Below are positions 23,484 through 32,600 of a DNA stretch of 41,591 bases, piece after piece; position 1 is the first letter of the stretch; each line of letters opens with the position of its first letter. This DNA comes from Prevotella sp. (GTDB taxonomy: Bacteria > Bacteroidota > Bacteroidia > Bacteroidales > Bacteroidaceae). The stretch is taken from NCBI GenBank assembly GCA_017428805.1, contig JAFRQC010000054.1:1-41591 (forward strand), given 5' to 3'. Position numbers and translations under genes: made by a program. Under the pieces are notes generated by a model that was not told the DNA's origin, made no database searches, and saw nothing but the letters and a program-made list of their open reading frames with translations.

Positions 23484-25280
23484 ATGTCAGAATTAACAAA
23501 GAACGTGAAGCCGCTCGACGATTTCAATTGGGACGAGTTCGAGAATGGCACGACCGCCGGCGTCAGCAAGGAAGAACTTGACAAGGCGTACGACGAAACC
23601 CTCAACAAGGTGGCCGACCACCAGGTGGTGGAAGGAACCGTGATCTCCGTCGACAAGAAAGAGGTGGTGGTGAACATCGGCTACAAGAGCGATGGTATCA
23701 TCCCCGCATCTGAGTTCCGCTACAACCCCGACCTGAAGATCGGCGACAAGGTGGAAGTGTACGTGGAGAGCGCTGAGGACAAGAAGGGTCAGCTGATCCT
23801 CTCTCACAAGAAGGCCCGTCTGAGCAAGTCTTGGGACGAGGTGAACGCAGCCCTCGAGCAGGATCAGGTCATCCAGGGCTTCATCAAGTGCCGCACGAAG
23901 GGCGGTATGATCGTCGACGTGTTCGGCATCGAGGCATTCCTCCCCGGCTCACAGATCGACGTTCACCCCATACGCGACTACGATCAGTTCGTAGGCAAGA
24001 CAATGGAATTCAAGGTGGTGAAGATCAACCAGGAGTTCCGCAACGTTGTTGTCTCTCACAAGGCCCTCATTGAGCAGGAGCTGGAGGCACAGAAGAAGGA
24101 GATCATCGGCAAGCTCGAGAAGGGTCAGATCCTCGAGGGTACCGTGAAGAATATCACCAACTACGGCGTGTTCGTAGACCTGGGTGGCGTGGACGGACTG
24201 ATCCACATCACAGACCTCTCTTGGGGCCGCGTGGACGATCCCCACAAGGTGGTGGAGCTCGACCAGAAGCTCAATGTGGTCATCCTCGACTTCGACGACG
24301 AGAAGCGCCGTATCGCCCTCGGTCTGAAGCAGCTCAGCCCGCATCCTTGGGATGCTCTCGACCAGACCCTCAAGGTGGGTGACCACGTGAAGGGTAAGGT
24401 GGTTGTCATCGCCGACTACGGTGCATTCGTGGAGATCCAGCCCGGTGTGGAGGGACTCATCCACGTGAGCGAGATGTCTTGGAGCCAGCACCTCCGTTCA
24501 GCTCAGGACTTCCTGAAGGTGGGCGACGACGTGGAGGCTGTCATCCTGACCCTCGACCGCGACGAGCGCAAGATGTCTCTCGGCATCAAGCAGCTGCGTG
24601 AGGATCCCTGGGAGAACATCGAGACCAAGTATCCTGTCGGTTCTAAGCACAATGCCAAGGTTCGCAACTTCACCAACTTCGGTGTGTTCGTAGAGCTCGA
24701 AGAGGGTGTCGACGGCCTGATCCACATCAGCGACCTCAGCTGGACCAAGAAGGTGAAGCATCCTTCAGAGTTCACGAAGGTGGGCGATATGATCGACGTG
24801 ATCGTGCTCGACATCGACAAGGAGAACCGTCGTCTGAGCCTCGGCCACAAGCAGCTGGAGGACAATCCTTGGGATGCCTTCGAGGAGAAGTACACCGTCG
24901 GCAGTATTCACGAGGGTAAGATCACCGAACTGCTCGAGAAGGGCGCCGTGGTTTCTCTCGAGGAGAACGTTGAGGGCTTCGCTACTCCGAAGCACCTGGT
25001 GAAGGAGGACGGCAGTCAGGCCGCTAACGGTGAGACCCTGCCCTTCAAGGTGATTGAGTTCAACAAGGACAGCAAGCGCATCATCCTGTCGCACAGCCGT
25101 ACCTTCGAGGATCCCGCACGCGAGGAGAAGAAGGCAGCTGCCAAGAAGACCCGCGCTGCCAAGAAGGACGAGACTCCGAAGATCGAGAATGTCGCTGCCA
25201 GCACCACGCTCGGTGACATCGACGCTCTGGCAGAGCTGAAGGCTAAGCTCGAAGAGGGTGAAGGTAAAAAGAAGAAGTAA
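23484..25280 (+). CDS. rpsA: 30S ribosomal protein S1
   Basis: A 598-residue RNA-binding protein that unfolds and docks mRNA on the 30S subunit. After an acidic N-terminus come six S1-type OB folds. The most regular are those with VFVDLGGVDGLIHITDLSWGR, AFVEIQPGVEGLIHVSEMSW and VFVELEEGVDGLIHISDLSW, with repeat ends such as RRIALGLKQL, RKMSLGIKQL and RRLSLGHKQL. The C-terminal ~50 residues are Ala/Lys-rich (KKAAAKKTRAAKKDE) and end KKKK. In Bacteroidota, where Shine-Dalgarno sequences are rare, S1 is expected to be important for initiation. The gene has a strong promoter, a structured leader and a perfect-looking terminator. Confidence 0.97.
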   Translation: MSELTKNVKPLDDFNWDEFENGTTAGVSKEELDKAYDETLNKVADHQVVEGTVISVDKKEVVVNIGYKSDGIIPASEFRYNPDLKIGDKVEVYVESAEDKKGQLILSHKKARLSKSWDEVNAALEQDQVIQGFIKCRTKGGMIVDVFGIEAFLPGSQIDVHPIRDYDQFVGKTMEFKVVKINQEFRNVVVSHKALIEQELEAQKKEIIGKLEKGQILEGTVKNITNYGVFVDLGGVDGLIHITDLSWGRVDDPHKVVELDQKLNVVILDFDDEKRRIALGLKQLSPHPWDALDQTLKVGDHVKGKVVVIADYGAFVEIQPGVEGLIHVSEMSWSQHLRSAQDFLKVGDDVEAVILTLDRDERKMSLGIKQLREDPWENIETKYPVGSKHNAKVRNFTNFGVFVELEEGVDGLIHISDLSWTKKVKHPSEFTKVGDMIDVIVLDIDKENRRLSLGHKQLEDNPWDAFEEKYTVGSIHEGKITELLEKGAVVSLEENVEGFATPKHLVKEDGSQAANGETLPFKVIEFNKDSKRIILSHSRTFEDPAREEKKAAAKKTRAAKKDETPKIENVAASTTLGDIDALAELKAKLEEGEGKKKK

Positions 25281-25302
25281 TGTCTTCCCCTACTCTATAA
25301 AT

Positions 25303-25337
25303 AATCCCTCCGATTAACCATCGGGGGGATTTTTTTG
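25303..25337 (+). terminator. Terminator of rpsA
   Basis: AATCCCTCCGAT (25303-25314) pairs with ATCGGGGGGATT (25320-25331), one G-T pair, 5-nt loop, then a T run. Confidence 0.92.
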
Positions 25338-25960
25338 TAGGGCCAAGCCCTACATCCGCTTTATGCAGGGAAACCCTGCAAGGGTCACAACCACCTAATC
25401 CTCCTTGTCCTAAGGAGGACTTCAGACCACTCCCCAAACCCCTCGCCAATCTCTGGCAAGGGGCTTAACTGACTCCGGCGGCGTACGCCGTCCTTTGTCA
25501 GGATTTTGGTATGGCTCTCAAGCCTTTGCCCCTTCGGGGTTCGCCATAGTTTTCTACACCTCACCCCCTGCCCCTCCCCTGGAAGGGAAGGGGTGGCTGC
25601 GCACAGAGAATTCGCTCCGAATAATAGATAAAAGATTTCTCACAGAAAGAAATATGGCAACGCTTTCTCAAGGCGGTAGCCGAGAAAAAAACATCGCGTC
25701 GTCCCGCAATACCAAAACATAAAAATAATCGACGGCGAGCTGCGATTTTTTTTTTAAGCCCCTGCCCTGGAGAGGGCTAAGGGGTTGGGGGTTAAGGTCG
25801 AAGCCTTCCTTAGGACAAGGAAGGTTGGATGGTTGTGAATAGGTCCTTGGGACAAGGACGAAAGGGGTTCTTGCTTTGGCAAGCGGCATAGCCGAGCGGG
25901 GGATGATGGAGAATGGCAGGGCCCCCTGCAAAAAGAGATCGTAGGGCACAGCCCTGCAAA
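25337..25960. repeat. Palindrome cluster between rpsA and htpG
   Basis: No convincing gene lies in this 620-nt stretch. It holds about a dozen hairpins, including GTAGGGC/GCCCTAC (25337-25353), TGCAGGG/CCCTGCA (25364-25380), TCCTCCTT/AAGGAGGA (25399-25419), CCCCT..AGGGG (25439-25463), CGGCGTACGCCG (25479-25490), CCCCT..AGGGG (25573-25594), CCCC..GGGG (25759-25784), CCTTCCTT/AAGGAAGG (25804-25824), GTCCTTG/CAAGGAC (25843-25859), and two GC-rich ones at 25916-25929 and 25941-25957. The unit at 25386-25422 recurs inverted at 25801-25838, including its loop (GTCCT/AGGAC). A 22-codon ORF (25654-25722) and a run of ten T (25746-25755) lie in the middle. Confidence 0.82.
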
Positions 25961-25971
25961 TAAACATTACT

Positions 25972-25989
25972 TTGGCACGGTTTTTGCTA
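25972..25989 (+). promoter_or_regulatory. Sigma-54 (-24/-12) promoter of htpG
   Basis: TTGGCACGGTTTTTGCTA matches the sigma-54 consensus YTGGCACG-N4-TTGCW. The invariant GG (25974-25975) and GC (25986-25987) are 10 nt apart, the required spacing. Transcription would begin near 25999, about 20 nt before the htpG start. No TAnnTTTG box is seen in the gap to htpG. Confidence 0.75.
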
Positions 25990-26020
25990 AGCCAATGGTA
26001 AAATTCTAAATATTTGATTT

Positions 26021-28075
26021 ATGCAAAAAGGTAACATTGGGGTTACAACCGAGAACATCTTCCCCGTCATCAAAAAGTTTCTCTATTCTGACCATGAGAT
26101 TTTCCTCCGCGAGATGGTGTCAAACGCCGTCGACGCCACACAGAAGATGAAGACGCTCCAGGAGAAGGGCGACTTCAAGGGTGAACTGGGTGACCTGACC
26201 GTCCGCATCAGTTTCGACAAGGACAAGGGTACCATCACCATCAGTGACCACGGTATCGGCATGACCGAGGAGGAGATCGACAAGTATATCAACCAGATTG
26301 CCTTCTCGGGCGTCTCGGACTTCCTCGAGAAGTATAAGGACAATGCCAACAACATCATCGGCCACTTCGGACTGGGATTCTACTCTTCGTTCATGGTATC
26401 GAAGAAGGTGGAGATCGTCACGAAGTCGTGGCAGGAAGGTGCCAAGGCCGTGAAGTGGAGCTGCGACGGCAGTCCTGCCTACGAGATTGACGATGCTGAC
26501 CGTGCTGAGCGCGGTTCGGACATCATCCTCTACATCGACGACGACTGCAAGGAGTTCCTCGACAAGTATAAGCTCGAGGGCCTGCTGCAGAAGTACTGTA
26601 AGTTCATGGCCGTGCCCGTGGCATTCGGCAAGAAGACCGAGTGGAAGGATGGTAAGCAGGTGGACACCGAGGAGGATAATATTATTAATAATGTGGAGCC
26701 GCTGTGGACGAAGACGCCCAGCACGCTGAAGGACGAGGACTACAAGTCGTTCTACCGCACCCTCTACCCGATGAGCGACGAGCCGCTGTTCTGGATACAC
26801 CTGAACGTGGACTATCCTTTCAACCTGACGGGTATCCTCTACTTCCCGAAGATCAAGTCGAACATCGAGCTGCAGCGTAACAAGATCCAGCTGTATTGCA
26901 ACCAGGTGTTCGTGACGGATCAGGTGGAGGGCATCGTGCCGGAGTTCCTGACACTGCTGCACGGTGTGATCGACTCTCCGGATATCCCCCTGAACGTCTC
27001 CCGCAGCTATCTGCAGAGCGACCGTGAGGTGAAGAAGATCTCCACATACATCACGAAGAAGGTGGCAGACCGTCTGAAGTCCATCTTCGCAGAGAACCGC
27101 AAGGAGTATGAGGAGAAGTGGGACGACCTGAAGCTGTTCATCAACTACGGCATCCTCTCTGAGGAGAACTTCTACGACCGTGCGAAGGAGTTTGCCCTGA
27201 TGAAGGACACGGAGGGCAAGTATTTCACCTTCGACGAGTACAAAACGCTTATCGAGGCCAACCAGAAGGACAAGAACGACCAGCTGGTATATCTCTATGC
27301 CACAGACAAGGAGGAGCAGTACTCCTATATCAAGGCTGCTCAGGACAAGGGCTACTCAGTGCTGCTGCTCGACGGCCAGCTCGACGTGCCCACCATCCAG
27401 ACACTGGAACAGAAGTTCGAGAAGAGTCACTTCACACGTGTGGACTCCGACATCATCGACCGCCTGATCGTGAAGGAGGATGCCAAGAAGAGTCAGCTGA
27501 GCGAGGAACAGTCTGACAATCTGTCAGCCGTTTTCCGCACGCAGATGCCAAAAATCGACAAGGCAGAGTTCATGGTGCAGGTGGATGCCCTCGGCGAGGA
27601 GGCCCGTCCGGTGATCATCACGCAGAACGAGTACATGCGTCGTATGAAGGATATGAGCAAGTTCCAGCCTGGTATGGGATTCTACGGTCAGATGCCCGAC
27701 TCATATAATATCGTGCTGAACTCTGACCATCCGCTGGTGAAGAAGGTGCTTGACGACAGTGAGGCTGCCACCGCCGAGGCCCTGAAGCCCATCGAGTCGG
27801 AACTGAAAGGCCAGGAGGCTCGTCTGGCTGCCATCCGTCAGGCTCAGGACAAGAAGAAGTACGACGAGCTGACACAGGAGGACAAGGACCAGAAGGCCGA
27901 GGCAGAGAAGGCCGTGCAGGAGCAGAAGGACAAGAAGCAGGCTGTCATCGCCGACTATGCGAAGGACAACTCGATCGTCCACCAGCTCATCGACCTGGCA
28001 CTGCTACAGAACGGTATGCTGAAGGGCGAGGCGCTCGACAAGTTCCTCAAGCGCAGCGTGGATTTAATCAAATAA
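26021..28075 (+). CDS. htpG: Chaperone HtpG (Hsp90)
   Basis: A 684-residue ATP-driven cytosolic chaperone dimer. The N-terminal Bergerat ATP site includes LREMVSNAVDAT (the ATP-binding Asn), DHGIGMTEEEI and IGHFGLGFYSSFMV. The middle domain has GILYFPKIKSN and the catalytic-loop segment VSRSYLQSDREVKKI. The C-terminal dimerisation part contains an extra charged helix (about residues 590-650, rich in K, E, Q and A), as in Bacteroides homologues. Codon use is strongly biased, which suggests high expression. Upstream is a sigma-54 promoter motif where a heat-shock or housekeeping promoter would be expected. A hairpin terminator follows at once. Confidence 0.97.
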   Translation: MQKGNIGVTTENIFPVIKKFLYSDHEIFLREMVSNAVDATQKMKTLQEKGDFKGELGDLTVRISFDKDKGTITISDHGIGMTEEEIDKYINQIAFSGVSDFLEKYKDNANNIIGHFGLGFYSSFMVSKKVEIVTKSWQEGAKAVKWSCDGSPAYEIDDADRAERGSDIILYIDDDCKEFLDKYKLEGLLQKYCKFMAVPVAFGKKTEWKDGKQVDTEEDNIINNVEPLWTKTPSTLKDEDYKSFYRTLYPMSDEPLFWIHLNVDYPFNLTGILYFPKIKSNIELQRNKIQLYCNQVFVTDQVEGIVPEFLTLLHGVIDSPDIPLNVSRSYLQSDREVKKISTYITKKVADRLKSIFAENRKEYEEKWDDLKLFINYGILSEENFYDRAKEFALMKDTEGKYFTFDEYKTLIEANQKDKNDQLVYLYATDKEEQYSYIKAAQDKGYSVLLLDGQLDVPTIQTLEQKFEKSHFTRVDSDIIDRLIVKEDAKKSQLSEEQSDNLSAVFRTQMPKIDKAEFMVQVDALGEEARPVIITQNEYMRRMKDMSKFQPGMGFYGQMPDSYNIVLNSDHPLVKKVLDDSEAATAEALKPIESELKGQEARLAAIRQAQDKKKYDELTQEDKDQKAEAEKAVQEQKDKKQAVIADYAKDNSIVHQLIDLALLQNGMLKGEALDKFLKRSVDLIK

Positions 28076-28080
28076 TTTTA

Positions 28081-28177
28081 AGGCACGGATTACACGGCTT
28101 TTATCAAAGACACGGCTTTTTCTGCGATAGAGAAAGCCGTGTCCTTATTATTTATAAGGCCGTGTTAATCCGTGCCT
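28081..28177. terminator. Nested inverted repeats between htpG and the EamA gene
   Basis: The outer arms are AGGCACGGATTACACGGCTT (28081-28100) and its near inverse at 28156-28177. The inner arms are GACACGGCTTTTTCT (28109-28123) and AGAAAGCCGTGTC (28131-28143). It lies between convergent genes and probably terminates both. The CACGGATTACACGG word also occurs at 8443-8470. Confidence 0.8.
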
Positions 28178-28181
28178 AAAT

Positions 28182-29099
28182 CTATTTACTACCTATATAA
28201 AGGAATAGCATTCCAAGGAGGACGAGGGCGAGGTCGAAGGCTTTGGCTTTGAGGTTCTTCTCACGGAAGAACAGGGCGCCGAAGAGGAAACTCACGATGA
28301 CGCTGCCTCGACGGATCATCGACACAATGGAGATCATCGCATCGGGCAAAGAGAGGGAATAGAAATACATAAAGTCGGCGGTGGAGAGGAAGATACTCAC
28401 GCCGAGGATAGACCACGACCAATGGAAAGGCGTCGTCTGCTCATGCTTCGGCCACCACAGCAGCCAGAGCATCAGGGCCATCATGCCGCACTGGTAGATG
28501 TTGTACCACGCCTGTACCATCATACGGTCGAGTCCCACACCCCCACTCTCTACGGGTGCCATAAGGTATTTGTCGTAAAGACCACTGACAGCCCCTAACA
28601 TAGCAGCACCCACAATCATATAGATCCAGTGGTCGTGCTTGAAGTCGATGCCTTCTTTCTTGCCACTGCGGCTGAGCATCAGGAAAGAGGCCACAGCCAA
28701 CAGCACACCAATCCACTGCCATACGTTCAGCCGTTCGCCAAAGAACAACAGAGCGCCCACAAGCACCATCACAGGACGGGTGGCGTTGATAGGACCGACG
28801 ATGGTCAGCGGCAGATGCTTCATACCGAAATAGCCGAGGATCCAGCTCGACAAGACGATGAGGGCTTTGAGTACAATGTATTTGTGCATCTCCCAACCAC
28901 CGGAAGCCGTCTGGAAGATGGTGCCCTGCAAAGTGTCTGTCGTCGCGCTGAGTACGATGAAGGGCAGGAAGATCAGGGATGAGAATAAAGTGTTGAGGAA
29001 CAGGACGGGAATGACGGCATTCGCCTTGAGCGCCTGTTTCTTAAAGGAATCGTAGCAGCCTAACATCGCTGCCGACATAAATGCAAGAATTAACCACAT
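28182..29099 (-). CDS. EamA/DMT-superfamily transporter
   Basis: A 305-residue inner-membrane protein with ten hydrophobic helices in two EamA repeats. The first repeat ends near GPINATRPVMVLVGALLFFGE and the second near SIVSMIRRGSVIVSFLFGAL; both are the conserved helix pair of the drug/metabolite transporter superfamily. The substrate is unknown. It lies 38 nt downstream of truA on the same strand, with a GATTTACGA word tract filling the gap, and is probably the last gene of the pfp operon. Confidence 0.85.
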   Translation of the reverse strand: MWLILAFMSAAMLGCYDSFKKQALKANAVIPVLFLNTLFSSLIFLPFIVLSATTDTLQGTIFQTASGGWEMHKYIVLKALIVLSSWILGYFGMKHLPLTIVGPINATRPVMVLVGALLFFGERLNVWQWIGVLLAVASFLMLSRSGKKEGIDFKHDHWIYMIVGAAMLGAVSGLYDKYLMAPVESGGVGLDRMMVQAWYNIYQCGMMALMLWLLWWPKHEQTTPFHWSWSILGVSIFLSTADFMYFYSLSLPDAMISIVSMIRRGSVIVSFLFGALFFREKNLKAKAFDLALVLLGMLFLYIGSK

Positions 29100-29103
29100 C
29101 GTG

Positions 29104-29139
29104 GGATTTACGATTTACGAATTTACGATTTACGGATTT
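29104..29139 (-). repeat. GATTTACGA word tract
   Basis: Four units of GATTTACGA/GAATTTACG fill the gap between truA and the EamA gene. No inverted partner is seen nearby. Confidence 0.75.
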
Positions 29140-29869
29140 AATATTTCACTTCCTCCAAGAAGAGGGCATTGGCGGGCATAGACTCTCCGGCTTCTGTGCG
29201 GCGCTTGCCTTCGACGACCTTGCGGAAATCGTCGAGCGAGAGACGTCCACGGCCTACATCGATAAGGGTTCCCACGACAGCACGCACCATATTCCGCAGG
29301 AAACGGTTGGCTGTGATCTCGAAATACCAAGAAGAAGGTGAGGTCTGATGCCACTGGGCAGCGGTGATATGACAGAGGGTGGTCTTCACGTCGGCGTGAG
29401 CCTTGCAGAAAGCGCCGAAGTCCTCGTAAGTCATCAGGATGGCGGCGGCCTCGTTCATCAGCTGGAAGTCGAGGGGATAGTGCAGTTCGCAGGAGTATGC
29501 CCTGAGAAACGGATCCTTCACAGTATGTATATAATAATGGTACGTGCGCGAGGTGGCCGAGAAACGGGCATGCATCTCGTCGCTCCCGGGTTCCATCTTC
29601 TGGATGGCGATGTCCTGCGGCAACAGACGGTTCAGTTTATACGTCAGGTCTTGTAGTTCGTAGTCCATCGTCTCCACATCGAAGTGAGCCACCATCATCC
29701 GGGCATGCACGCCTGCATCCGTCCTGCCAGCACCCGTCACCTGGATATCCTGACGGAGGATGGTTGACAGTGCCCATTGCAACTTTTCCTGCACGGAAGG
29801 GCCGTTGGGTTGTACCTGCCAACCGTGATAGCGCGTGCCGTCGTAGCTCAGGGTGATGAAGAATCTCAT
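29138..29869 (-). CDS. truA: tRNA pseudouridine synthase A
   Basis: A 243-residue enzyme that makes pseudouridine at positions 38-40 of tRNA. The catalytic Asp is Asp51 in TGAGRTDAGVHARMMV, the family signature. The N-terminus MRFFITLSYDGTRYHGWQVQ and the late segment FLRNMVRAVVGTLIDVGRG are also typical. It is a normal length. It overlaps the GH25 gene upstream by 4 nt (ATGA), implying translational coupling. Confidence 0.96.
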   Translation of the reverse strand: MRFFITLSYDGTRYHGWQVQPNGPSVQEKLQWALSTILRQDIQVTGAGRTDAGVHARMMVAHFDVETMDYELQDLTYKLNRLLPQDIAIQKMEPGSDEMHARFSATSRTYHYYIHTVKDPFLRAYSCELHYPLDFQLMNEAAAILMTYEDFGAFCKAHADVKTTLCHITAAQWHQTSPSSWYFEITANRFLRNMVRAVVGTLIDVGRGRLSLDDFRKVVEGKRRTEAGESMPANALFLEEVKY

Positions 29870-30762
29870 TCGTTGTATGCCTTTTCACCAATGGTCTCCT
29901 GCGAGCCGATGGTCATCTGACGGAGATCATAATAGGAACCATTGTAGATGTTGAAGTCCACATTGCCCTTGATGCCCGGCAGACGGCCAGCATCCGTATG
30001 CTGCCAGAACTTCCACTTACCCTTGTATTGGAGGGAGTCGACATAATAGTGGGCAATCCAGTAGGGATACTGATCGAAGATGGAGTCGTTAAGGTAGCGT
30101 GTCTTAAATTTAAAATAGGTATAGAGTATGGGCTTCACGCCATAGTGCTTCTCCACCATATTCAGCCATTGCAGCACGGAAGTCTTGAACTCCGCATCGG
30201 TCTGTTCCTGCGGTTTATGCTCCACGTCGAGCACGGGAGGCAGATCACCGTTCTCCAGTTTGACGGTGTTGATGAAGTGCCAGGCCTGTTGTTCTGCGGG
30301 CGAATGGACACTATAGAAATGATAGACGCCACGGGTGAAACCGTTTTCCCTGGCCTGATAGAAATTGTCGCGGAAGTTCTCGTCGATCAGTGTACCTCCT
30401 TCCGTCGCCTTGATCATCACGAAACGGATGGGACACTTGTTGATGGAGCCGTTGTCTTTCAGTTCTCCCCAGTCGATACGTCCTTGATGGTGGGAGATGT
30501 CGATGCCGTGGATTTCATAGCCCTCGGGATAGTTGACGGTGCCATAGAGTGCTCGCCAACGGAAGCCGAAGGGTCCCACAAAGAAATAATAGAAGAACCA
30601 GATGTAACCCAAGACGATGGCACCGCCACCAATCCACCATCCCCAGGAAGGAACCTTCTGAAGAAGGCGAATCACGACACCAGGGCGTTTCCGATGCCCT
30701 GGGCCGTGATAGGTCTTTGTGGTTCCGACACCTTTTCGTCGGATTACACGTTTCTTCGACAT
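29866..30762 (-). CDS. Membrane-anchored GH25 lysozyme-like hydrolase
   Basis: A 298-residue protein. A very basic N-terminus (KKRVIRRKGVGTTK) leads to one membrane segment at about residues 42-64, followed by a periplasmic GH25 barrel. The strand GYEIHGIDISHHQGRIDW carries the first Asp (Asp88). FVMIKATEGGTLID, GVYHFYS and LPPVLDVEH (Asp179 and Glu181, the DxE pair) follow, so the muramidase active site looks intact. It cuts between MurNAc and GlcNAc in peptidoglycan. It lies directly after pfp and overlaps truA by 4 nt, an odd mixture of glycolysis, cell wall and tRNA functions in one operon. Confidence 0.92.
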   Translation of the reverse strand: MSKKRVIRRKGVGTTKTYHGPGHRKRPGVVIRLLQKVPSWGWWIGGGAIVLGYIWFFYYFFVGPFGFRWRALYGTVNYPEGYEIHGIDISHHQGRIDWGELKDNGSINKCPIRFVMIKATEGGTLIDENFRDNFYQARENGFTRGVYHFYSVHSPAEQQAWHFINTVKLENGDLPPVLDVEHKPQEQTDAEFKTSVLQWLNMVEKHYGVKPILYTYFKFKTRYLNDSIFDQYPYWIAHYYVDSLQYKGKWKFWQHTDAGRLPGIKGNVDFNIYNGSYYDLRQMTIGSQETIGEKAYNE

Positions 30763-32400
30763 TTATTTGGCTTGTTCCAGTGCGAGAGTCTTGGTGGGAC
30801 GATCGCAAACCTCAGAGGGTCCCCAGTACTGGATAGGACCGGGATAGACATAAGCGGTCTTGCGGGCCCACTCCTCACGATGAGCGGCAAACTCCTTGAA
30901 CGGAGCACCATCAAGTTCGACGAGCGCCTTGCGGATCACAGGCTTCATCTCACCGGCACGACGCTCCATGTTCATCATCATCGTGATGGGCACACCACCG
31001 GCAATCCACTGGTCTGCGGGAGCTGTAGTATTCTTCACGATGGCCATGTAACCAGTCTTGCCGTTGGCAATCAGCTGGGCAGCAGAGGTACCAAGGGCGT
31101 AGCAATAGTCGGCATCGAAGTTTGAAGGCGCAGCGCAGCGTCCCTCATAACCGAAGAAGTGGTGCAGCGTGGCGAACTTACCCACGAACTTGCCTTCCTT
31201 CTTCATCCTCTCCAGTTTCTGGGCAACCATCGTCGAAAGCAGCTTCTCTGTCTCGATGAGTGACACCTGCACATTGCCGTGAGGATCGCGGTCGAGAGCA
31301 AGCTGACGGGCAACACCCGTAGGCAGGGAGTTGAACACGGCGAGATTAGCCTCTGACAGGTGAGCCTTCACAAAGTCGATAGACTCATGACGGTCCAGAT
31401 TCTTGGCTTCCGGCATAGCGAGCACATCGTTCAGCTGAGCGATAAGCTTCTTGATGGCAGGGATGAACTCGATGACACCCTCAGGAATGACAACGGTACC
31501 GAAGTTGTTACCATCGGCAGCACGGGCAGCTACAGCTTCAGCAATGTAGTTCACGATATCATCAAGGCTCATCTCCTTGGCCTCGATCTCCTCAGAGATA
31601 AGACAGATGTTCGGCTGAGTCTGCAGGGCACACTCCAGAGCGATGTGGGAAGCCGAGCGACCCATCACCTTGATGAAGTGCCAGTACTTACGTGAAGAGT
31701 TACAGTCGCGCTCGATGTTACCGATCAGCTCTGAGTAGGTCTTACAAGCGGTATCGAAACCGAAAGAAGTCTCAATCTGGTCGTTCTTCAGGTCGCCGTC
31801 GATGGTTTTCGGACAACCGATCACCTGCACACCGTACTTCTTGGCGGCATAGTACTCTGCCAGCACACAGGCGTTGGTGTTAGAGTCGTCACCACCGATG
31901 ATCACGATGGCCTTGATGTCGAGCTGACGGATGATCTCCAGACCCTTCTCAAACTGATCCACCTTCTCCAGCTTCGTACGGCCAGAACCGATCATATCGA
32001 AACCACCGGTGTTACGATACTCGTCGATGATCTCCGGCGTCAGCTCCATATAGTTATGGTCAACGAGACCACCAGGGCCGAGGATGAAACCATAGAGACG
32101 GTTCTCGGGATTGAGCTTCTTGATCTGGTCGAACAGACCTGTAATCACGTTATGACCGCCAGGAGCCTGACCACCGCTGAGGATGATACCCACGTTCATC
32201 TTTGATGTGTTGGCCTCGGTAGCGGGCTCAAACTCCACGATGGGCATACCATAGGTGTTGGGGAACAACTTCTTGATTTCTTCCTGGTCACCGACACTCT
32301 GAGTGGGCTGACCCTCCTTGATTTTCACTGCACCCTGAAGCGCCTTGGGCAGCTTCGGCTGATAGGCAGCTCTTGCGATCTGCAATGCACTTTTTTCCAT
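30763..32400 (-). CDS. pfp: Pyrophosphate-dependent phosphofructokinase
   Basis: A 545-residue glycolytic enzyme that phosphorylates fructose 6-phosphate reversibly with PPi. GGQAPGG is at residues 76-82, the PPi-type loop GGDDS at 169-173 (ATP-type enzymes have Gly in place of the second Asp), and PKTIDGD with the PPi-type Lys at 197-203. The length and the insertions fit the long plant-like PFP class common in Bacteroidota. The start at 32400 is chosen because the promoter box at 32446-32453 overlaps the alternative ATG at 32448. GH25, truA and the EamA gene follow closely on the same strand. Confidence 0.96.
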   Translation of the reverse strand: MEKSALQIARAAYQPKLPKALQGAVKIKEGQPTQSVGDQEEIKKLFPNTYGMPIVEFEPATEANTSKMNVGIILSGGQAPGGHNVITGLFDQIKKLNPENRLYGFILGPGGLVDHNYMELTPEIIDEYRNTGGFDMIGSGRTKLEKVDQFEKGLEIIRQLDIKAIVIIGGDDSNTNACVLAEYYAAKKYGVQVIGCPKTIDGDLKNDQIETSFGFDTACKTYSELIGNIERDCNSSRKYWHFIKVMGRSASHIALECALQTQPNICLISEEIEAKEMSLDDIVNYIAEAVAARAADGNNFGTVVIPEGVIEFIPAIKKLIAQLNDVLAMPEAKNLDRHESIDFVKAHLSEANLAVFNSLPTGVARQLALDRDPHGNVQVSLIETEKLLSTMVAQKLERMKKEGKFVGKFATLHHFFGYEGRCAAPSNFDADYCYALGTSAAQLIANGKTGYMAIVKNTTAPADQWIAGGVPITMMMNMERRAGEMKPVIRKALVELDGAPFKEFAAHREEWARKTAYVYPGPIQYWGPSEVCDRPTKTLALEQAK

Positions 32401-32445
32401 AATTGCTAATTGTTTATTTTGAAATGAATAATCCTTTTCGACGTG

Positions 32446-32453
32446 CAAAATTA
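32446..32453 (-). promoter_or_regulatory. -7 box of pfp
   Basis: TAATTTTG on the minus strand, 46 nt before the start at 32400. Confidence 0.6.
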
Positions 32454-32526
32454 GTTTATTTTTGTTAGAAATACAAAAGAAAACAGGCTAAAATCGACTT
32501 TTTAATATTTTTTGTGTCGTAAAGGC

Positions 32527-32556
32527 TTTGTATCTCGAAAAAAATGCTTATCTTTG
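32527..32556 (+). promoter_or_regulatory. Promoter of the small-protein/acyltransferase operon
   Basis: TTTG (32527-32530), 18 nt, then TATCTTTG (32549-32556). The leader is about 40 nt. Confidence 0.6.
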
Positions 32557-32585
32557 CTTAGTCAATTTAGCAAATACACTATTTT

Positions 32586-32592
32586 AAGGAGG
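32586..32592 (+). promoter_or_regulatory. Shine-Dalgarno-like site deciding the start
   Basis: AAGGAGG, the full anti-16S complement, lies 8 nt before the ATG at 32601 and only 2 nt before an in-frame ATG at 32595. The normal spacing favours 32601. Such sites are rare in Bacteroidota. Confidence 0.55.
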
Positions 32593-32600
32593 AAATGAAC

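Noticed and set aside
25495..25722. Open frame of 75 codons in the rpsA-htpG gap
   Set aside because: It runs through several palindromes and gives a Pro-rich, low-complexity product; only its last 22 codons are even weakly plausible.
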